A stretch of DNA of 64,000 nucleotides from Candidatus Acididesulfobacter guangdongensis (GTDB lineage: Bacteria; SZUA-79; Acidulodesulfobacterales; Acidulodesulfobacteraceae), in assembly GCA_004195045.1 (NCBI GenBank), contig SGBC01000003.1, positions 124,001 through 188,000 of the forward strand, given 5' to 3'. A program made the position numbers and the translations under genes. How positions within the stretch are numbered: position 1 is the first letter of the stretch; each line of letters starts with the position of its first letter. Under the pieces are notes generated by a model. It had not been told where the DNA came from. It searched no databases and was given only the letters and a program-made list of their open reading frames with translations. This document shows, piece by piece, positions 29,291-37,600 of the stretch.

Positions 29291-29998
29291 ATGAAAACAT
29301 GTCCTTCATGCGGCAAAAAGTTTACCGATGATAAAAAGTTCTGTAATTTGGACGGAACAGAGTTAATTGTGCTTGAAATTCCTGAAGAGGCTGCAATACC
29401 CGAACAGACGGCGTCAGAAGAACATCTTGAAGACCCTTACGCTAATGACGCTGTCAACATTACCGGCGATAAGATAAGTGATGGTGTTATTAATAATAGC
29501 GGGACTGGTAATAAAATTAATAAGAATAATAATACAGATAATGATAATATAGACAATCAAGGTGCGGTAAATAAAGACCGTGACGGCGATATTTTTTCTG
29601 ACATACTTTCGAAAGACACATTTTTTGCAGATAAAAATGCTGCGACGACTAATGAATTTAAGTACGCCAGAATTACGCTAAAACATGATAATAATTTAAC
29701 TGAGCAATTTTTTGATTTAAATTCTGAAAGTATGATTATAGGAAGATTTGACCAATCAACGGGGAATGTGGATATAGATTTGAGCAAATTACCCGACGCA
29801 GAACATATTTCAAGAAAACACGCAAGGTTTACTTTTGAAAACGGAAAATGGTTTATAGAGGATCTAAAGTCAACGAACGGAGTTTTTGTAAAGGTCGGCA
29901 ATGCTTCAGAATTTTCCTCAAGGATTACCGAACCGACTGAATTAAGAAACAGGGATCAGATTTCTATAGGGGATATAATTTTTTTGTTCACTGTATAA
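29291..29998 (+). CDS. Zinc-ribbon FHA domain protein
   Basis: The 235-residue protein starts with a one-ended zinc ribbon (CPSCGKKFTDDKKFC, residues 4-18), has an Asn/Asp-rich linker (about 60-100), and ends with an FHA domain (about 125-235) with the phosphothreonine-binding marks IIGRF, HISRKHARF and STNG. FHA domains read phosphothreonine made by Ser/Thr kinases, so it is the natural reader for the kinase at 32213. It lies 48 bp after the VWA gene with AAAGGAG before the ATG. Confidence 0.92.
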   Translation: MKTCPSCGKKFTDDKKFCNLDGTELIVLEIPEEAAIPEQTASEEHLEDPYANDAVNITGDKISDGVINNSGTGNKINKNNNTDNDNIDNQGAVNKDRDGDIFSDILSKDTFFADKNAATTNEFKYARITLKHDNNLTEQFFDLNSESMIIGRFDQSTGNVDIDLSKLPDAEHISRKHARFTFENGKWFIEDLKSTNGVFVKVGNASEFSSRITEPTELRNRDQISIGDIIFLFTV

Positions 29999-30203
29999 AT
30001 AGTTAAACGAGTTAATACAATATATTATTGAAATAAAGAAATAAAAAGGCACAGCAAGCATATATAATGAATCGAAAGGTATAAATAGTCAAACGAGTTA
30101 ATGCAATATATTATTCACTTGTATATGTATATGATGCATATGTACAATTTTTTAATGATTATTTTTAAATATAAATTATCAAACGAATTTATATAATATA
30201 TTA
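29993..30203. repeat. 37-bp direct repeat, three copies, after the FHA gene
   Basis: Copies start at 29993 (covering the FHA stop codon) and 30079 (35 of 37 identical, offset 86 bp), with a more diverged copy near 30171 (offset about 90). The core is ATAAATAGTYAAACGAGTTA. They fill the gap before the phosphatase gene. Confidence 0.7.
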
Positions 30204-30230
30204 AATAAATATCTCTATAATCGAGGAATA

Positions 30231-32084
30231 ATGAGCCCTGAAGTTCTGGAAGAAAAGATATATCCAATTGAAGACGACTCTGCGCGGTTTAAGTATGGGG
30301 ATACATTTTTCGTAAATAATTCAGAATTAAAATTAGGCGCTTATCTTTTTTCAGGCTGGCGTTTTGTTTATAACAGCTCCGGAGAAGGATTATTATATTA
30401 TGAGGGCAATCGTGAATTGCTTGAAAATTTTCCGAAATCTTCAATGCTGCCTGAAGTTTTGTATTACTCTGAAAACGAAGTTGTTATTGCAGATATCGGC
30501 AAATTGAGGTATAAACAATATAAATTTGTTAAACCCTCCAAAAAAGAAGACATTAATAAAATAGTGGGTTATTTGTCTGATATAGCCAAACTCATTAAAA
30601 ATTTTAAAGAAAACAATCTATCGGTTTTATATATAAATCCTGACTCTATTAATATTGACGCAACTAATACTGATACAACTGACACTGACGCAACTGATTT
30701 AATGTATAATCGCAGCAGCAAGATAAAATTAAAGATTTTTCCAGATGTATGCGAAATAAACAAAGAAATGTATTCATCTAAGGATATGGTTGCTCCTGAA
30801 GTTTTAAGACGCAGAAAAGCAACAGGAAAGGAAGGAGTGTATGTTTTAGGGCTTTTATGCGTCAAATTTCTATTAGGAAAAAATTTGCATCCTTATGACG
30901 ATATAAGTGTTCTGAATTGCATTTCTGATGTTGACATACCTGGGTTTCCACAATTTTTGTCAAAAACATTGGCTTATAGCAACGAAAGATTTACTATTGA
31001 AGAAGCCATTGATTATTTAAAAAATATTGCGGAGGAAATGAAAATGCCTGTAAAATTTGATATCGGTATGTCTTCAACTGTAGGATTAAATATTGACAGG
31101 CTTATAGATGAAGACAGCTGCGGATTTGTTATTGAAAATACTTTAAATTCAGGCGGCAAAGTTTTATCCATAAGGGCTTGCCTTGCTGACGGAATGGGCG
31201 GAATGGCGGCGGGAGAAGTTGCAAGCAAAGCTGCGGTAAACGCTTTTTTAAAGACCGGAACAGACTTATCCGCCGGCTTTGATACTGCTGCTGACGACAT
31301 TAATAGTTTAGCTTTAAATATGGCATGGCAGGCAAATAAAAATGTTTTTGATTTTCTTGAAGGCAAAGACGGCGGATGTACTTTTATCGGTGTCGTTATT
31401 AAAAATGAAAATTTTGCGTTAGTTCACGCAGGCGATTCAAGAGCATATTTATGGACAGGTTCTAAACCTAATCCTGAATTAATAAGACTCACTAATGACC
31501 ACTCATACGTTGCTTTAATGGTATCGAGCGGCAATATGACGGAAGAAGAAGCGAAAAACAGTCCCGACAGAAATAAAATTGTAAAATCTTTAGGCGCCGT
31601 CAGAAATAGACAGGAAGGATATATTGACGATTTGCAAAAAACAATAGGTAAAAAAACAGAAGTCCTGAAAAATAATGATATACTTATATTGGTATGCGAC
31701 GGAATATGGTCTGAGATAGGAGAAGATGGGATAATATCTATATTAAACCGTTGCAAAACAACCGTAAACAACAATTTAAACAATAAGTTAAGTAATAATT
31801 CAAACAACAATTTAAACGATAAGTTAAGTAATAATTCAAATAATAATTTAAGCAATAAGCTAAATATCAATTCAAGCAATAAGTTAAATAATAATTTTGA
31901 AAATTTAGAAAATAATTTAGAGTATAAAAAAATAAATAATATAAATAGCAACGATTATATAGATACCAACGACGATATAGATATAATAGACGCCCAATAT
32001 ATAGCTGATTTACTTGTGGGTTCGGCAGTGAAAAATGGTGCTTCCGATAATGCGTCTGCGCTTATTATTAAAAGAACAGCGTGA
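30231..32084 (+). CDS. Pseudokinase-PP2C phosphatase fusion
   Basis: The C-terminal part (about 285-617) is a PP2C Ser/Thr phosphatase with all metal-binding acids: Asp320 (ADGMGG), Asp402 (HAGDSRAY), Asp490 (VCDG) and Asp606 (GASDN). The N-terminal 280 residues look like a decayed protein-kinase fold: VLYINPDSINI stands in place of HRDLKPDN, IKIFPD in place of the DFG strand, then MVAPEVLRR and GVYVLGLLCVKFLLGKNLHPYDD as in kinase C-lobes. The catalytic Asp and VAIK Lys are not recognisable, so this part is probably a binding or regulatory pseudokinase. A 36-bp tandem repeat adds an Asn-rich loop inside the PP2C domain. It should oppose the kinase encoded next. Confidence 0.8.
   Translation: MSPEVLEEKIYPIEDDSARFKYGDTFFVNNSELKLGAYLFSGWRFVYNSSGEGLLYYEGNRELLENFPKSSMLPEVLYYSENEVVIADIGKLRYKQYKFVKPSKKEDINKIVGYLSDIAKLIKNFKENNLSVLYINPDSINIDATNTDTTDTDATDLMYNRSSKIKLKIFPDVCEINKEMYSSKDMVAPEVLRRRKATGKEGVYVLGLLCVKFLLGKNLHPYDDISVLNCISDVDIPGFPQFLSKTLAYSNERFTIEEAIDYLKNIAEEMKMPVKFDIGMSSTVGLNIDRLIDEDSCGFVIENTLNSGGKVLSIRACLADGMGGMAAGEVASKAAVNAFLKTGTDLSAGFDTAADDINSLALNMAWQANKNVFDFLEGKDGGCTFIGVVIKNENFALVHAGDSRAYLWTGSKPNPELIRLTNDHSYVALMVSSGNMTEEEAKNSPDRNKIVKSLGAVRNRQEGYIDDLQKTIGKKTEVLKNNDILILVCDGIWSEIGEDGIISILNRCKTTVNNNLNNKLSNNSNNNLNDKLSNNSNNNLSNKLNINSSNKLNNNFENLENNLEYKKINNINSNDYIDTNDDIDIIDAQYIADLLVGSAVKNGASDNASALIIKRTA
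31770..31895. repeat. 36-bp in-frame tandem repeat within the PP2C gene
   Basis: Units start at 31770, 31806 and 31842, with a partial fourth. They encode a 12-residue Asn/Leu/Ser-rich unit (NNLNNKLSNNSN). Being a multiple of three, copy changes would alter loop length without a frameshift. Confidence 0.85.
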
Positions 32085-32212
32085 AATTTTATATGTTATA
32101 TATAGGTTGTAGGTTATGGATTATGGGCTGTTGTGTGTGGTTATGATTTGTCAATTATGTCTATAATATGCTAATCATAATTTATAATTAATTTTAATAA
32201 TTTTAATGACCT

Positions 32213-34156
32213 ATGATTAATTGTCCTTATTGTCAATCGTCTATCCCTGATAATTCCGCTAAATGCCCTGTCTGCGGAGGAGAAATAGAGCAGGATAATT
32301 CTCCGTCTTGCACTCCTCTTGAAACCGGCAGCATCATTTATTCAAAATATAAAGTAGAAAAGGTTATCGGACAGGGCGGCTTTGGAATAACGTATCTTGC
32401 CTATGACGAAAAACTCGGCAGAAAAGTCGCTATAAAAGAATATTTTCCGGATGGAATAGCATCAAGAACAGGCAATAAAGTGACTATGCCGCCCACGCTG
32501 GAAAATAAGAAAAATATGGAAGGCTTTACAGAGGAAGCCAGGGCAATAGCAAAATTAAAGAATTCCGGAATAGTCGATGTTTACGACATAATAGAAGAAA
32601 ACGGCACAGTCTATATAGTAATGGAGTACATCAGCGGCGTCCCTATGTCTTCACTTCTTGGAAAAATAAGTGAAAAAGACGGATTAAAATATATAAGGCA
32701 GGTTGCTGATGCCGTAAAAGCTATTCATGACAAAGGACTGCTGCATCAAGATATAAAACCGGACAATATCATAATTAAGGATTCCGGAGATATTAAAATT
32801 ATAGACTTTGGTTCTTCAAGTGATTTTGCAGACGGTAAAACTAAAACTTACGAAAAAATTTTGACGCCCGGATATGCGCCTCTTGAACAGTACGGAGGAA
32901 AAGGCAGACGAGGAAAGTTTACGGATGTATATGCTATATGTGCAACTTTGTATGCTTGTATAAAGGGTGTGCCTCCGCCTGAAGCCACTGCATTAGCCGG
33001 CGGAGTGCCGATAGATTTTGCCGGAATCAGTGAAGAATTAAAAAGTATAATAGAAAAAGGTCTTTCTGTAAAAATTCCGGACAGAATACAAGATACTGAT
33101 GAATTAGTTAAATTATTAGATGATTGCGAAGCAAAACGGCAGATAGATAAACAGCCGCTTAACGTTGGCGGAAGACCTGACGGAAGAGTACCCGAAAATA
33201 TCTCTGTGTCTAAACATACGCCTGAAACTCCGCCTGAAAAAATAAACGAAATTCAGGTAAAATCTCCAACTCATCCGGCAGAGCCGAATAATTTACACGG
33301 TCAGCCGCCCCTGCCGCATGACAACTTAAATAATGTAAATGGCGGTAATGGTAAAGCGAGTAATGACGACAATAGATTTAATGGCGCTAACGATAAAGCG
33401 AATAACGATATAACGAATAGCGGCGGTAATATTTACTCTCGGCAAAGTTTTAATAAATCCAATAAAAAAATTGCATTAACAGCGGTAATTGCCGGAATTA
33501 TAATTTTTATCGCATCTTCAGCAGCGGCAGGTTATTTTTATATTTATCTGCCGATGAAAAACAAAAAAACAACAAATACAACAAATAGCAGTAATAATAA
33601 CCGTAAGTCTCAAGGAAAATCAGCCGGCAGATTAAAAGCAGAAAAACTTGAAAAGAGGAATAAAAATAAGAATAAAAGGAATACCGATCAACTTAAACAT
33701 ACTAAATATGAAAATAACGCGAACAATGCAAATATTATAAATAATGCGAATAATACCGGCAATACAAGCAACACGCAATCCGCATCATCCGTTCCGATTT
33801 TGCCGAAGACAAATTATGTCTCTAATTCTAACGTAAATAATAATAGTTCAAATTCAAATAACGTAAGAGTAGCGGCGTATCCTCCGCCGATTCTGCGCAT
33901 TGCGCCGCCGCAAACATCTAATGTATTTACCGGGCAAGGATATGAAGATTTTAAAATTGCAGGCTGTTTTTACTGTCACAGAATATACAACAAGGGAAAT
34001 AAGAACGGCTCAAATCTTTCTAATGTCGGTTCGTTGCTGAGCTACGTCCAGATAAAAAATCAGATTTTACATCCGACTTCCTCAATGCCGCCAAGTCCGG
34101 ATATGCCGCCGGAAGAGCTTTCTCAGATAGCAAATTGGCTTGAAGGTCTAAAATAG
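32213..34156 (+). CDS. Ser/Thr kinase with zinc ribbon and outer c-type haem domain
   Basis: The 647-residue protein has, in order: a zinc ribbon (CPYCQSS ... CPVCGG, 3-24), a kinase domain (about 45-305) with GQGGFG at 53, Lys75 (VAIK), Asp180 in HQDIKPDN, DFG at 198 and GYAPLEQY, a Pro/Asn-rich linker, one membrane segment (about 420-445), an Asn-rich spacer, and a C-terminal domain (about 572-647) with CFYCH at 585-589 and SSMPPSPDM near 623-631. CXXCH is the covalent haem c site and Met in an MPP context is a common distal ligand. The topology puts the haem outside, where c-type maturation takes place. I infer a redox- or gas-sensing kinase. The catalytic loop has Gln for Arg before Asp180, so it is a non-RD kinase. 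Confidence 0.85.
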   Translation: MINCPYCQSSIPDNSAKCPVCGGEIEQDNSPSCTPLETGSIIYSKYKVEKVIGQGGFGITYLAYDEKLGRKVAIKEYFPDGIASRTGNKVTMPPTLENKKNMEGFTEEARAIAKLKNSGIVDVYDIIEENGTVYIVMEYISGVPMSSLLGKISEKDGLKYIRQVADAVKAIHDKGLLHQDIKPDNIIIKDSGDIKIIDFGSSSDFADGKTKTYEKILTPGYAPLEQYGGKGRRGKFTDVYAICATLYACIKGVPPPEATALAGGVPIDFAGISEELKSIIEKGLSVKIPDRIQDTDELVKLLDDCEAKRQIDKQPLNVGGRPDGRVPENISVSKHTPETPPEKINEIQVKSPTHPAEPNNLHGQPPLPHDNLNNVNGGNGKASNDDNRFNGANDKANNDITNSGGNIYSRQSFNKSNKKIALTAVIAGIIIFIASSAAAGYFYIYLPMKNKKTTNTTNSSNNNRKSQGKSAGRLKAEKLEKRNKNKNKRNTDQLKHTKYENNANNANIINNANNTGNTSNTQSASSVPILPKTNYVSNSNVNNNSSNSNNVRVAAYPPPILRIAPPQTSNVFTGQGYEDFKIAGCFYCHRIYNKGNKNGSNLSNVGSLLSYVQIKNQILHPTSSMPPSPDMPPEELSQIANWLEGLK

Positions 34157-34419
34157 CGTAAAATATAGATATGTAATAGAATGAGGTAGATATATTAAAC
34201 GTTATCAAGATAAAGGTGAAAGATTTATTTATTTTTTTCACTCCTGCCTTTGTCTTTGTTTTCAGGTTAGTTATGAAACTAATAAATCTGTCCCCTTATT
34301 GCTTCCCTTATTGCTTTATTGGTCATTTTTTCATCTAATTTAATTGACTTGACCAATGACTTAGTCTATAATAATTAATATACGTAATAAAAAAATTTAA
34401 ATGAGGATTTAAACAATTT

Positions 34420-34653
34420 ATGAAAGAAATTAATATATACGAGGCAAAGACCAACCTTTCAAAAATTATAAACGATGTTTTGGAAGGAGAAGAAGTAATA
34501 ATAGGCAGAGCGGGATTGCCTTTAGTAAAAATAGTGCCTATTAGTGGCAAGAAAAAAAACAGAATATCCGGTTTATTTAAAAAAGATATTGAATTTTCTG
34601 AAGATATCGATAAACCTCTTTCAGATAAAATTATAAAACAATTTTACAAATAA
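34420..34653 (+). CDS. Phd/YefM-type antitoxin
   Basis: The 77-residue protein begins INIYEAKTNLSKIINDVLEGEEVIIGRAGLPLVKIVPI, the DNA-binding fold of Phd/YefM antitoxins, with a short C-terminal tail that would wrap the toxin. It ends 2 bp before the PIN toxin gene, the standard antitoxin-first order, and normally represses its own promoter. The pair lies between the kinase and an IS element, a usual setting for mobile accessory genes. Confidence 0.9.
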   Translation: MKEINIYEAKTNLSKIINDVLEGEEVIIGRAGLPLVKIVPISGKKKNRISGLFKKDIEFSEDIDKPLSDKIIKQFYK

Positions 34654-34655
34654 TC

Positions 34656-35042
34656 ATGAATTATCTTTTGGATACGCATGTATTTCTATGGTTTGCTTCC
34701 GACGATATAAAGCTGTCGCCCGTCGCTAAAGAAATCATCGAGAACGGTAAAAACAATATATATCTAAGTTCTGCTTCAGTATGGGAATTAAGTATAAAAA
34801 TAATTATAGGCAAATTAAAATTAAAAAAAGACCTGAATAAATTTATTGCTGAAAATATAGCCAGATACGCATATATTCCGCTTCCAGTAACTATCCCGCA
34901 TGCCCTTGAAATTTCAAAACTTCCCGAAATTCATAAAGACCCTTTTGACAGAATGTTAGTAGCTCAGGCATTAGCTGAAAAAATGAAGATAATTACGTCA
35001 GACAGCTATATAAGGAAATATAACGTAAAAACGGCTTGGTAA
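34656..35042 (+). CDS. vapC: PIN-domain toxin (VapC-like)
   Basis: The 128-residue protein matches PIN-domain RNase toxins of the Phd-linked group: YLLDTHVFLWFASDD at the start (first catalytic Asp at residue 6), SSASVWELSIKI (conserved Glu), HKDPFDRMLVAQALAEKM (conserved Asp pair) and ITSDSYIRKY near the end. All acidic residues of the active site are present, so it should be an active RNase held by the antitoxin encoded 2 bp upstream. Such toxins usually cut specific tRNAs or rRNA; the target here cannot be inferred. Confidence 0.9.
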   Translation: MNYLLDTHVFLWFASDDIKLSPVAKEIIENGKNNIYLSSASVWELSIKIIIGKLKLKKDLNKFIAENIARYAYIPLPVTIPHALEISKLPEIHKDPFDRMLVAQALAEKMKIITSDSYIRKYNVKTAW

Positions 35043-35446
35043 AATAAAGAAAATTCTGTAAAATATTGCCGCATTTTTTTCGTAAAACTTCTTTTGTGTA
35101 TTTCGGTTTCAACTGTTACAGGTTAATCCTCTCTTTATTTTTATTAAATTATTTTATGTTTATAAAAAACAATTGAAAAGATATAAGAAAAATGTGTGGA
35201 AAAAACAGAAAAAGGCTTCATTAATAATATCTTTATTTTGATTATGTTTGATGTTTATTATATTCGTTATTTTTTATATGTTTATGTTGTATATACTTAA
35301 GGTTTTTTATAATAATATTAATTGGATTAAATTAATTATAATTAAATTAATTGTAATTATAAAAATAATTGCATTTTTTTTTATGTACTAATTCTATTAC
35401 TTGCCATAACAGATTGTCGAGTAGTTTTTATTGTATTAACCCCTAA

Positions 35447-35475
35447 TTGACTGGAATAAAATTAGACACTATAAT
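35447..35475 (+). promoter_or_regulatory. Strong sigma-70-like promoter before the IS element
   Basis: TTGACT (35447-35452), a 17-base spacer and a perfect TATAAT (35470-35475) are followed by AGGAGGG (35486-35492) and ATG at 35498. The open frame started there runs only 19 codons, into the IS left end (stop at 35555). The rest of the 472-bp gap from 35043 is AT-rich and unremarkable. Confidence 0.6.
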
Positions 35476-35637
35476 TAAGTCAATAGGAGGGTAAAAAATG
35501 GGATTAAATTTAACTAACATTGCCGAGAAGTCCCCGTCCGTGAGAGCGGAGATGTAAGGCAATACAAAATATTATTTGTTGTTCGTTATTATTTTTTTTG
35601 TTTGATATTATATTTCAGTTATGCTATACTTATACAT

Positions 35638-36048
35638 ATGAGATATAACACAAACAAAGGCAATCATTCGGTATATTGTCTTCAGTTCCATTATGTAGCC
35701 TGTGTAAAATACAGGAGAAAAATACTGACTGGAAAAATATCGGAAAGACTGAAAGAAATAAATAAAAGCGTAGCCGAGCATTTCGGCATAGATATAATTG
35801 AACAGGAAACAGACAAAGACCATTTACATATATTATTTTCAAGCAAGCCGCAAATAGAAATTAGCAAATTCGTAAACAGCTTAAAGTCTGTTTCGGCAAG
35901 ATTGTTATTTCGTGAATTTTCCGAAATAAAGAAACAATTATGGAACGGTCATTTATGGAGTCCTTCTTATTTTCTTGCTACAACGGGACAAGTAACGCTT
36001 GATATACTAAAAAAATACGTAGAGTCGCAAAATGCTAAAGACTTATAA
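35638..36048 (+). CDS. tnpA: IS200/IS605 Y1 transposase TnpA
   Basis: Starting at ATG 35638 gives 136 residues beginning MRYNTNKGNHSVYCLQFHYVACVKYRRK. The family marks are present: the HUH-type pair in DHLHILFSSKP and the catalytic Tyr in the C-terminal helix (LDILKKYVESQ). TnpA cuts and rejoins the top strand at the hairpin ends. An earlier start at 35602 would add a hydrophobic stretch not found in the family. The gene overlaps tnpB by 17 bp and looks intact. Confidence 0.92.
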   Translation: MRYNTNKGNHSVYCLQFHYVACVKYRRKILTGKISERLKEINKSVAEHFGIDIIEQETDKDHLHILFSSKPQIEISKFVNSLKSVSARLLFREFSEIKKQLWNGHLWSPSYFLATTGQVTLDILKKYVESQNAKDL

Positions 36049-37279
36049 ATATAGGTTATATCCTACCAAGAAACAAACTGAAAAATTAGACTGGACGCTT
36101 GAGACTTGCCGTATTCTTTATAATTCCTGCCTTGTCGATAGAAACCGCCATTACGAAGAAACAGGTAAAGGATTATCAAGAATAGACCAGCAAAAGATAC
36201 TTGTAAAAGATAAGAAAAATATCGAATACTTAAAAAATATCCACTCCCAAGTATTGCAGGATGTCCTTTTCAGAGTTGAAAAAGCTTATCAAAACTTCTT
36301 TCGCCGCCTCAGAGCCAAAAACGGCACCACCGCAGGAGGCAGCGGAGCTCACGCAGGTTATCCCCGCTTTAAAAATCAAGGCAGATACGTCTCTATAACA
36401 TATACTCAGTCCGGCTTTGCTATCATAGATAATAAACTCAAATTATCCAAAATCGGACATATCAGACTTAAACTGCATCGCAATATTGACGGCACAATTA
36501 AGACCTGTAATATCAAAAAAGAGATAGACCGCTGGTATATCTGCTTATCGGTTGAGTATGATATTAAAGTCGTTAAGAATACCATTATAACTAAACATGT
36601 CGGCATAGATGCCGGCATTAAATCTTTTGCAGTTCTATCAAACGGTAAGACGATAGACAATCCTAAACATTTGCGTAAATCCGAAGAAAAGCTTATCAAA
36701 ATACAAAAACGATTATCAAATAAGAAAAAAGGTTCAAATAACCGCAAGAAAGCAAAAGTTATATTAGCTAAAATTCATAAGAAAATATCTAATCAGCGCA
36801 ATGATTTTCAGCATAAAGAATCAAGAAAAATAATTAATACTTACAACGCAATAGGCGTAGAAGATTTGCAAATTAAGAATATGGTCAAAAATCATAAACT
36901 ATCTAAATCAATATCTGACGCAGGCTGGGGACAGTTCCTTTCATACATAAAATATAAAGCGGAAGAAGCTGGTAAGTTATTTATGAAAGTAAATCCCCGC
37001 AATACATCTAAAGAATGTCATATATGCGGATATATCTATAAGGATATGACATTATCAGTAAGAAACTGGACTTGTCCTATTTGCAATACCGAACATGACA
37101 GAGATGTAAACGCCGCCTGTAATGTAGATAAAATAATGTTAGAAAAAATACGGCAGGAACTGCCGGAATATACGCTTGCGGAAACGGGCTCTATGGATGA
37201 CATCGTAGATAGCAATATCTACGCACTAAAAAGTATCCCGTCGTTGAAGCAAGAAGCTTCGTCCGTAAGGGCGAGGTAG
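36032..37279 (+). CDS. tnpB: TnpB RNA-guided nuclease
   Basis: The 415-residue protein is a full-length TnpB, the ancestor type of Cas12. It has the N-terminal MLKTYKYRLYPTKKQTEKLDWTLETCRILYNSCL region, a split RuvC site (VGIDAGIKSF near 192, IGVEDLQIKNM near 274, and HDRDVNAACNV near 363) and a zinc finger (CHICGY ... CPICNTEHDRD). All catalytic acids are present. It should be guided by an RNA from its own 3' end and help the element survive after excision. The two last Asp residues of the active site are intact, so this is not a decayed copy. Confidence 0.93.
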   Translation: MLKTYKYRLYPTKKQTEKLDWTLETCRILYNSCLVDRNRHYEETGKGLSRIDQQKILVKDKKNIEYLKNIHSQVLQDVLFRVEKAYQNFFRRLRAKNGTTAGGSGAHAGYPRFKNQGRYVSITYTQSGFAIIDNKLKLSKIGHIRLKLHRNIDGTIKTCNIKKEIDRWYICLSVEYDIKVVKNTIITKHVGIDAGIKSFAVLSNGKTIDNPKHLRKSEEKLIKIQKRLSNKKKGSNNRKKAKVILAKIHKKISNQRNDFQHKESRKIINTYNAIGVEDLQIKNMVKNHKLSKSISDAGWGQFLSYIKYKAEEAGKLFMKVNPRNTSKECHICGYIYKDMTLSVRNWTCPICNTEHDRDVNAACNVDKIMLEKIRQELPEYTLAETGSMDDIVDSNIYALKSIPSLKQEASSVRAR

Positions 37280-37284
37280 TTCAC
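37130..37284 (+). ncRNA. Candidate omega RNA of TnpB
   Basis: In the family, the guide RNA scaffold comes from the 3' end of tnpB and the right end of the element, with the guide read from the flanking DNA. The hairpin-forming right end (GAAGC-AAGAA-GCTTC and the following stem) lies where this would be expected. The 5' boundary is a guess. Confidence 0.35.
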
Positions 37285-37600
37285 GAATAAAATTCTCGGA
37301 CGACGATAAGATTAAAATCTTGCAGGGAATATAAGTGTATGCCATCTATATAGCATAAAAAGCAGAGGAGATAAAAATTTTATAAAAAGTAAAAATATAT
37401 TGACAATATTAGTATTTTATGACAAATTATATAGAAATATAAATTTATAATAAATAGACCATAAACGAAGAGAAAATCAACGCTTCGGTTAAATATATAA
37501 ATTTAAGGTTGATTGAAACTTTTAAAACACGGAGGACAGCTCTTCTACCCTGTATAAATATGGGAGTATCTATATGAGGGTATCTGAGCTATAATTTTTT
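37285..37600. other. 316-bp gap between the IS element and the pilin cluster
   Basis: AT-rich, with a less AT-rich patch near 37300-37350 that may be part of the target gene split by the element. A TTGACA lies at 37400 but has no convincing -10 partner. No gene is recognisable. Confidence 0.45.

Larger units (their letters stand above)
35515..37284 (+). mobile_element. IS200/IS605-family element with tnpA and tnpB
   Basis: The left end is a hairpin (outer stem ATTGCC/GGCAAT at 35519-35524 and 35558-35563), and the right end has GAAGC-AAGAA-GCTTC and CGTCCGTAAGGGCGAGGTAGTTCAC, ending near 37284. Between them lie an overlapping tnpA and tnpB in the same direction. These elements move as single strands and use hairpin ends, with no target duplication. 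The left flank TTTAAC is the candidate target and TnpB-recognised motif. Ends are set by eye and could be off by a few bases. Confidence 0.85.

Noticed and set aside
37400-37430. TTGACA as promoter for the pilin cluster
   Set aside because: No -10 element at 16-18 bases spacing.
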